DNA of 64,000 bases from Marininema mesophilum (GTDB taxonomy: Bacteria; Bacillota; Bacilli; Thermoactinomycetales; DSM-45169): contig NZ_FNNQ01000009.1 of NCBI RefSeq assembly GCF_900106775.1, positions 1 through 64,000 of the forward strand, in the 5' to 3' direction. A model generated the notes under the pieces. It was not told the DNA's origin, did no database searches, and saw only the letters and a list, made by a program, of their open reading frames with translations. Positions 60,454 to 64,000 of the stretch are shown here, piece by piece (position 1 is the first letter of the stretch; every line of letters begins with the position of its first letter). The translations under genes and the position numbers were made by a program.

Positions 60454-61196
60454 TGGACGCGTTTCCCTTCTTTCTCGATCATTTTTTTCAGTTTAGGATA
60501 ATCGAAAATCACCTTGATATCCACGGGTTTACCATTGATAAAGAGGGCAGGGGCACCTGTCACTTTAGCTTTATCCGCTATCTCCTTATCTGCCTGCACT
60601 TCATCTTCATATTTTCGTTCTTTAATATCCTTGGCCAATCGCTTATAATCCAGCCCGGGTACATTTTCCTTCGTCATTTCTACCATATATTCAGGAGTAG
60701 CCCATGTCTGACTTTCATCCCCCTGATTATCATAGATAGCATTGTAAAATTTCCAAAATTTATCCTTATCCTGTGCATACACCGCTTCTCCAGCGATCCC
60801 CGCTGTTACGGAATCTTCACCAATAAATTGATTGTTGATAAAGTACAGGGAGGCTTTGTCTGTATCTAAAAAATCTTTTTTCAATTGCGGATAAATTTCC
60901 TGCTTAAATCTTTTACATACTGGACATTTATAGTCCCCCAGTTCAGCAATCTTCACCTTCGCTTTAGGGTTTCCCTCTACAGGTTGCTTATCATAGCGAA
61001 AAGCGGAGGCAGCTACACGATTCGTATCTGCGTCACTGGAACTGGAACTAGACAGTACTAGAGATAAAATTCCCGCTCCTAAAGCAAGCACAATGACAGT
61101 AATTAATGTAAGATCACGTATCCGGCGAGATCGCTCTTGCTCACGTTTTTGAGCTACTTTTTTCTTGGAATTTTTGTTATTCTTACCCTTTCCCAT
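60450..61196 (-). CDS. bdbD: Membrane-anchored thiol-disulfide oxidoreductase BdbD
   Basis: A 248-residue DsbA-like protein. Lys/Arg-rich start (MGKGKNNKNSKKK), one membrane helix (LTLITVIVLALGAGILSLVL), then a thioredoxin fold with an inserted helical domain: KVKIAELGDYKCPVCKRFKQEIYPQL carries the CPVC active site, and VTGAPALFINGKPV holds the cis-Pro. It oxidises cysteines of exported proteins (competence and secreted enzymes in relatives). Start at 61196 follows GGGGGGAG; the upstream ATG-like codon lacks an RBS. Forms an operon with bdbC. Confidence 0.94.
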   Translation of the reverse strand: MGKGKNNKNSKKKVAQKREQERSRRIRDLTLITVIVLALGAGILSLVLSSSSSSDADTNRVAASAFRYDKQPVEGNPKAKVKIAELGDYKCPVCKRFKQEIYPQLKKDFLDTDKASLYFINNQFIGEDSVTAGIAGEAVYAQDKDKFWKFYNAIYDNQGDESQTWATPEYMVEMTKENVPGLDYKRLAKDIKERKYEDEVQADKEIADKAKVTGAPALFINGKPVDIKVIFDYPKLKKMIEKEGKRVQ

Positions 61197-61430
61197 TCTT
61201 CTCCCCCCATTCCGCAATATCAAAGAGTCCCCTACTATCCACCATCATACTCTTGTCTCCGATCCTTTTCAACGATGGGAAAACTTCTCTTAACTCCTTT
61301 GCATTGATTGACAAAAATCACCATGCTATTTACGAGTTTTTCTATTGATATAAATCCGATGAGAAGCTTTTACCTTCTCCTCTAGTTAAGATACCATGGA
61401 AGTATACTGAATACACGGAGGAAATACCAG

Positions 61431-62387
61431 ATGAAATCCCACTCAAAATGGATCACGTATACTATTCCAACCGAATGGAACAATCACAGCGTTACCGATG
61501 TCTTAAAAGGCCCCCTTCTGCTATCTAATCGGATGATTAACCGATTAACCCATATGAAGGGGTTGCGTCTAAATGGTAAAAAAACATGGCTTAATAAGAA
61601 GTTAAAAGAAGGGGACCGACTCCAAGTAGCTGTACGTCCCCACGAAACAACAGAGCTAGTCGGAGAGCCTGTGCCCTTTACTACGGTTTGGGAAGATCCA
61701 GATCTCTTGATTGTAGATAAACCGGCAGGTATTCAAGTTCATCCAGTAAAAAAAGGGGAAACAGGTACTCTCGCCCACGGAATCACCCAGCGTTGGCAAG
61801 AAGAAGGTTTGGAGGCAAAAGTACGACCTGTCCACCGACTGGATCGGCACACCTCAGGCCTCTTACTTGTGGCAAAGTCAGCCTATGCCCATCAGCTCAT
61901 GGATCGAGAATTACGTGAAAAACGGATAAAGCGCCACTATCTAGCCATTCTCTCTGAACGTTTTGACAAGGAAGTGGGCGAAAAAGGCACAATCCAAGCA
62001 CCTATTGACCGAGAAGGAAATCATCCCTTACGTCGCTGTGTAAAAGATAGTGGTGAGCGAGCGGTTACCCATTATCAAATCATCGCCCATGCCGCTGATG
62101 CTACCCTTGTACACGCAGAGCTAGAGACAGGGCGAACTCATCAAATCCGGGTTCATTTTGCTCATCTTGGGCATCCCCTCTATGGTGATACCTTATATTA
62201 TGGATCAAAAAACTATATTCGCCGCCAAGCTCTACATGCTTGTCAACTCTCCTTCACCCATCCCTTGACTCATGAAGATATCGCAGTAAGTACTCCTCTT
62301 CCTAAGGACCTTTCTCAACTGGCTAACACTCTTGGTCTACAAATACCTACAGAATTTCTTGATAAAGCAAATAAAGCCCATCCATAA
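61431..62387 (+). CDS. RluA/RluD-family pseudouridine synthase
   Basis: A 318-residue enzyme. N-terminal S4-like segment (residues about 15-75), then the catalytic domain: LIVDKPAGIQVHP, and VRPVHRLDRHTSGLLLVAKS holds the catalytic Asp of the HRLDxxTSG motif, with LETGRTHQIRVHFAHLGHPLYGD near the end. It isomerises uridine to pseudouridine in rRNA or tRNA; the exact site cannot be told from this sequence. GGAGG before the ATG; TTGACA about 120 bases upstream is a possible promoter. Confidence 0.95.
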   Translation: MKSHSKWITYTIPTEWNNHSVTDVLKGPLLLSNRMINRLTHMKGLRLNGKKTWLNKKLKEGDRLQVAVRPHETTELVGEPVPFTTVWEDPDLLIVDKPAGIQVHPVKKGETGTLAHGITQRWQEEGLEAKVRPVHRLDRHTSGLLLVAKSAYAHQLMDRELREKRIKRHYLAILSERFDKEVGEKGTIQAPIDREGNHPLRRCVKDSGERAVTHYQIIAHAADATLVHAELETGRTHQIRVHFAHLGHPLYGDTLYYGSKNYIRRQALHACQLSFTHPLTHEDIAVSTPLPKDLSQLANTLGLQIPTEFLDKANKAHP

Positions 62388-62403
62388 CATGGACGGGCTT
62401 TAG
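62373..62403 (+). terminator. Terminator overlapping the end of the pseudouridine synthase gene
   Basis: AAAGCCCATCC-ATAACAT-GGACGGGCTTT; the stem starts within the last codons. Confidence 0.75.
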
Positions 62404-62423
62404 ACGGGTTTTTATGTCATGGT

Positions 62424-62813
62424 TTATACTCGCCACTCGATTCCAACTAACGATCTTTTTTGTGCGTCGAGGACGAGTTTTCCTCCCATATCTCTTCCCG
62501 CGACATCCGCTACGTAGACAACCCTACCATCTCTAATCTCACGTTGTAGCTTTTTTATTTGACTTTTAGGGTGTAATTTCCCAACGATCACACGTTGGGC
62601 TTCCGACATGGTTATTTCCGAAGGAGCATCATGTTTTTTTGGGGTGGGAGCCATTGTTTTTGAACTGATCTGGCTTCGATCCATCTCTGAACGGCTTTCT
62701 TCCTGATCGGGGTCCAACCTACTATCTCTTGACTGAATTACATTATAAGTACCCATAATTGTGGATGAACTGAGTACTATGACAACAGCCATCCCCAGCC
62801 ATTTTAGTATCAT
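62424..62813 (-). CDS. PepSY-domain protein with N-terminal membrane anchor
   Basis: A 129-residue protein: one N-terminal helix (WLGMAVVIVLSSSTIMG), a hydrophilic Ser/Asp/Glu/Lys linker, then a single PepSY domain (SEITMSEAQRVIVGKLHPKSQIKKLQREIRDGRVVYVADVAGRDMGGKLVLDAQKRSLVGIEW). PepSY domains resemble protease propeptides and are thought to inhibit or bind proteases outside the cell. Start at 62813 follows GGAGGAA; the frame is open to 62906. No genetic link to a protease here. Confidence 0.82.
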   Translation of the reverse strand: MILKWLGMAVVIVLSSSTIMGTYNVIQSRDSRLDPDQEESRSEMDRSQISSKTMAPTPKKHDAPSEITMSEAQRVIVGKLHPKSQIKKLQREIRDGRVVYVADVAGRDMGGKLVLDAQKRSLVGIEWRV

Positions 62814-62962
62814 ATCGTTCCTCCCCTCATCATTGTGACCAAGGGAATTCCCATCATCAGACGAGGTAATGGCAACCCTGTGAAGAAACATCCATGATTC
62901 CTCCAATCTCTGTTACTCTTACAACGAATACGAGGGCTCCTTCGTTTCATTTATTTTTTAAA

Positions 62963-62990
62963 TAAAAAAAGGCACCTCTTCAGGTGTCCT
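62963..62990 (-). terminator. Terminator after the small acidic gene
   Basis: Minus strand AGGACACCT-GAAG-AGGTGCCT followed by a T-run. Confidence 0.85.
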
Positions 62991-63005
62991 CCACAAGGGT
63001 CTTCA

Positions 63006-63263
63006 TCAATGATATCGTGCAGAATTGGACGAATCATCCCAATCCCTTAACTTTCCATCCTGGGCCATTTTCATCTTTAGCATCTCTACTAAATACATAC
63101 CTACCATTTGTATTACTTCATCGTCTTCCATCTCTTTAATCAGCTTCATCATATCATTACGATACTGATCTTCAAGAATACTGATGACCACAGATATTGC
63201 GTTATCTTCATCTTCACCCAGTTGATCTCTATATAAAGAGTAAATGTCTTCAACGAATCGCAT
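63006..63263 (-). CDS. Small helical acidic protein (possibly DUF6154-like)
   Basis: An 85-residue cytosolic protein: MRFVEDIYSLYRDQLGEDEDNAISVVISILEDQYRNDMMKLIKEMEDDEVIQMVGMYLVEMLKMKMAQDG. Composition and the MxxMLxMKMAQDG end resemble a small conserved Bacillales family that I remember as DUF6154; this is from memory and needs checking. Role unknown. Terminator follows. Confidence 0.65.
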   Translation of the reverse strand: MRFVEDIYSLYRDQLGEDEDNAISVVISILEDQYRNDMMKLIKEMEDDEVIQMVGMYLVEMLKMKMAQDGKLRDWDDSSNSARYH

Positions 63264-63345
63264 GGATAAGTACCCCCTTCTTCAGATATTGTAACGCAAA
63301 CATCTTTCCCATGCGAGAATAACCTTGTGCGTTTGTTAAACTGTA

Positions 63346-63375
63346 CTGGGGTAAGGAAAAGATTCCGGAACCCAG
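63346..63375 (+). promoter_or_regulatory. Two-part hairpin before queT
   Basis: CTGGG…CCCAG encloses GGAA-AAGA-TTCC, 31 bases before the queT ATG. QueT genes are often under preQ1 riboswitches, but none of the conserved preQ1-I/II blocks are seen, so it may be only a stem in the leader. Confidence 0.35.
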
Positions 63376-63406
63376 GTTATACTTATGAAGGAAGAGGAGG
63401 ACTTCT

Positions 63407-63901
63407 ATGCCCATCCGACACCTTACTGGGATCGCATTAATTGCTGCCATCTATGCAGCACTCACTTTAGCTGTAGCACCTTTCTCCTATAGCCTTGTCC
63501 AGTTCCGCATTTCAGAGTGCTTAACTGTACTCCCTTGGTTTACCCCGTTAGCCATCCCTGGCTTGTTTCTCGGGGCACTCATCGCCAACTTATTTAGTCC
63601 TGTGGGGTTTTATGATATGATCTTCGGCAGCCTTGCTACCTTCCTTGCTGCGTGGTTAACAGCGAAAATGCCTCGTCCCTGGCTAGCTCCCCTCCCCCCA
63701 GTACTCGTCAATGCATTGATCATTGGCATCCTTCTTGGCACAGTAAGCGGCCTCGGTGTAGTCATTCCCGCTGCCATGCTCTACGTAGGAGCGGGACAAC
63801 TTGTCGTCTGTTATGGATTAGGTCTTCCCCTTTTGCATGTTCTTGAACGATACCGGGATAGAATCCCTGGAGCCGATCCTAGCGACAGAGCGGAAAAGTA
63901 G
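63407..63901 (+). CDS. queT: QueT-type queuosine precursor ECF transporter S component
   Basis: A 164-residue integral membrane protein with five to six hydrophobic segments. The start ALIAAIYAALTLAVAPFSYSLVQFRISECLTVLPWFTP carries the motif VQFRISExLxxLP typical of QueT, and GLFLGALIANLFSP with GSLATFLAAWLT follows. It would bind queuine/preQ precursors and work with a shared ECF module (not in the window). GAGGAGG before the ATG. Complete in the window; nothing further is known of its operon. Confidence 0.92.
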   Translation: MPIRHLTGIALIAAIYAALTLAVAPFSYSLVQFRISECLTVLPWFTPLAIPGLFLGALIANLFSPVGFYDMIFGSLATFLAAWLTAKMPRPWLAPLPPVLVNALIIGILLGTVSGLGVVIPAAMLYVGAGQLVVCYGLGLPLLHVLERYRDRIPGADPSDRAEK

Positions 63902-63916
63902 GTTAGACGGCCCTCA

Positions 63917-64000
63917 TCATTTCATTGGATGCCAGCGACGCTTCCAGGAATGCTGTATCGCTCCTTTTTGTTGCAATTGATGCGCCAGCACATCTCGTAA
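63917..64000 (-). CDS. Partial C-terminal coding end at right edge
   Basis: The minus strand frame from the edge to the stop at 63917 gives 27 residues that read as protein (LRDVLAHQLQQKGAIQHSW, then KRRWHPMK). No family is recognised; it converges with queT. Kept only because the frame is open to the edge and has a natural composition. Confidence 0.4.
   Translation of the reverse strand, partial: LRDVLAHQLQQKGAIQHSWKRRWHPMK

Noticed and set aside
1..64000. CRISPR arrays, tRNA, rRNA and prophage genes
   Set aside because: No regular spaced repeats, cloverleaf-like sequences, rRNA cores or phage structural genes were seen by eye.

Overview
The window looks like a chromosomal segment of a moderate-GC, endospore-forming Gram-positive bacterium of the order Bacillales. 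The reasons are strong GGAGG-type ribosome binding sites with several TTG/GTG starts, CtsR boxes in front of clpE, PhoP-like boxes in front of secreted alkaline phosphatases, a ydaO-type c-di-AMP leader, a PycA of Bacillus size, BdbC/BdbD, YfkAB, QueT, many signal-peptide and lipobox proteins, and two coat-like Pro/Tyr-rich proteins. A family-level guess (e.g. Thermoactinomycetaceae) is only a guess. No rRNA, tRNA, CRISPR array or prophage was seen. A partial TnpB gene runs off the left edge.

Layout. 1-5 kb: TnpB start, dedA, then a leftward operon gltT-type symporter, kimA (K+ importer) and tatA behind a c-di-AMP riboswitch with terminator. 4.7-12 kb: a redoxin, an MBL hydrolase and a complete leftward peptide ABC importer (dppD-F-A-B-C order) with a terminator-like hairpin after the binding protein. 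12-16 kb, rightward: a 499-residue tandem ThyX-like protein with complementary losses in its signature motifs, a small secreted protein and a secreted M28 aminopeptidase. 16-23 kb, leftward: a TetR/SDR pair with three copies of one palindromic operator, a PRC-barrel protein, and coaA, a PAS histidine kinase, a type III polyketide synthase and an isoprenylcysteine-methyltransferase-like enzyme.

23.5-34.5 kb: a small unknown gene, then clpE under CtsR boxes, two tandem alkaline phosphatases and glpQ (a phosphate-scavenging block), a thioredoxin-like protein, and two tandem secreted fungalysin/thermolysin-propeptide metalloproteases sharing the same promoter and a CodY-like palindrome. 34.6-41.6 kb: a DCC-family protein, a Pro/Cys-rich coat-like protein, pycA, a Gfo/Idh oxidoreductase, a VOC protein and a decayed alcohol dehydrogenase. 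41.6-44.5 kb: a PadR-controlled DrrAB-like exporter whose ATPase carries a helical prefix and a pentapeptide-repeat domain.

44.7-51 kb: a DUF4097 protein, then a TetR-controlled lipid operon (acyl-CoA dehydrogenase, SCP2 protein, acyl-CoA-reductase-like SDR) with a divergent aldehyde dehydrogenase. 50.8-64 kb: an unlisted 48-residue zinc-ribbon protein, GNAT, small orphans, a lipoprotein, a FosB/FosX-like VOC enzyme with a DUF3891 protein, a Tyr/Pro-rich protein, YfkAB radical SAM, an ArsR-type regulator, a cytochrome P450, a VOC/acidic-linker/DinB fusion with a structured leader, bdbDC, an RluA-type pseudouridine synthase, a PepSY protein, a small cytosolic protein, queT and a gene tail at the right edge.

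The most interesting items are the riboswitch operon that puts glutamate and potassium uptake under one c-di-AMP signal, the tandem ThyX-like protein, the pentapeptide-ABC fusion exporter, the VOC-DinB fusion, and several promoter/operator sets that can be read directly. Domain borders are estimates made by eye, and all family names come from recognised motifs, not from searches.
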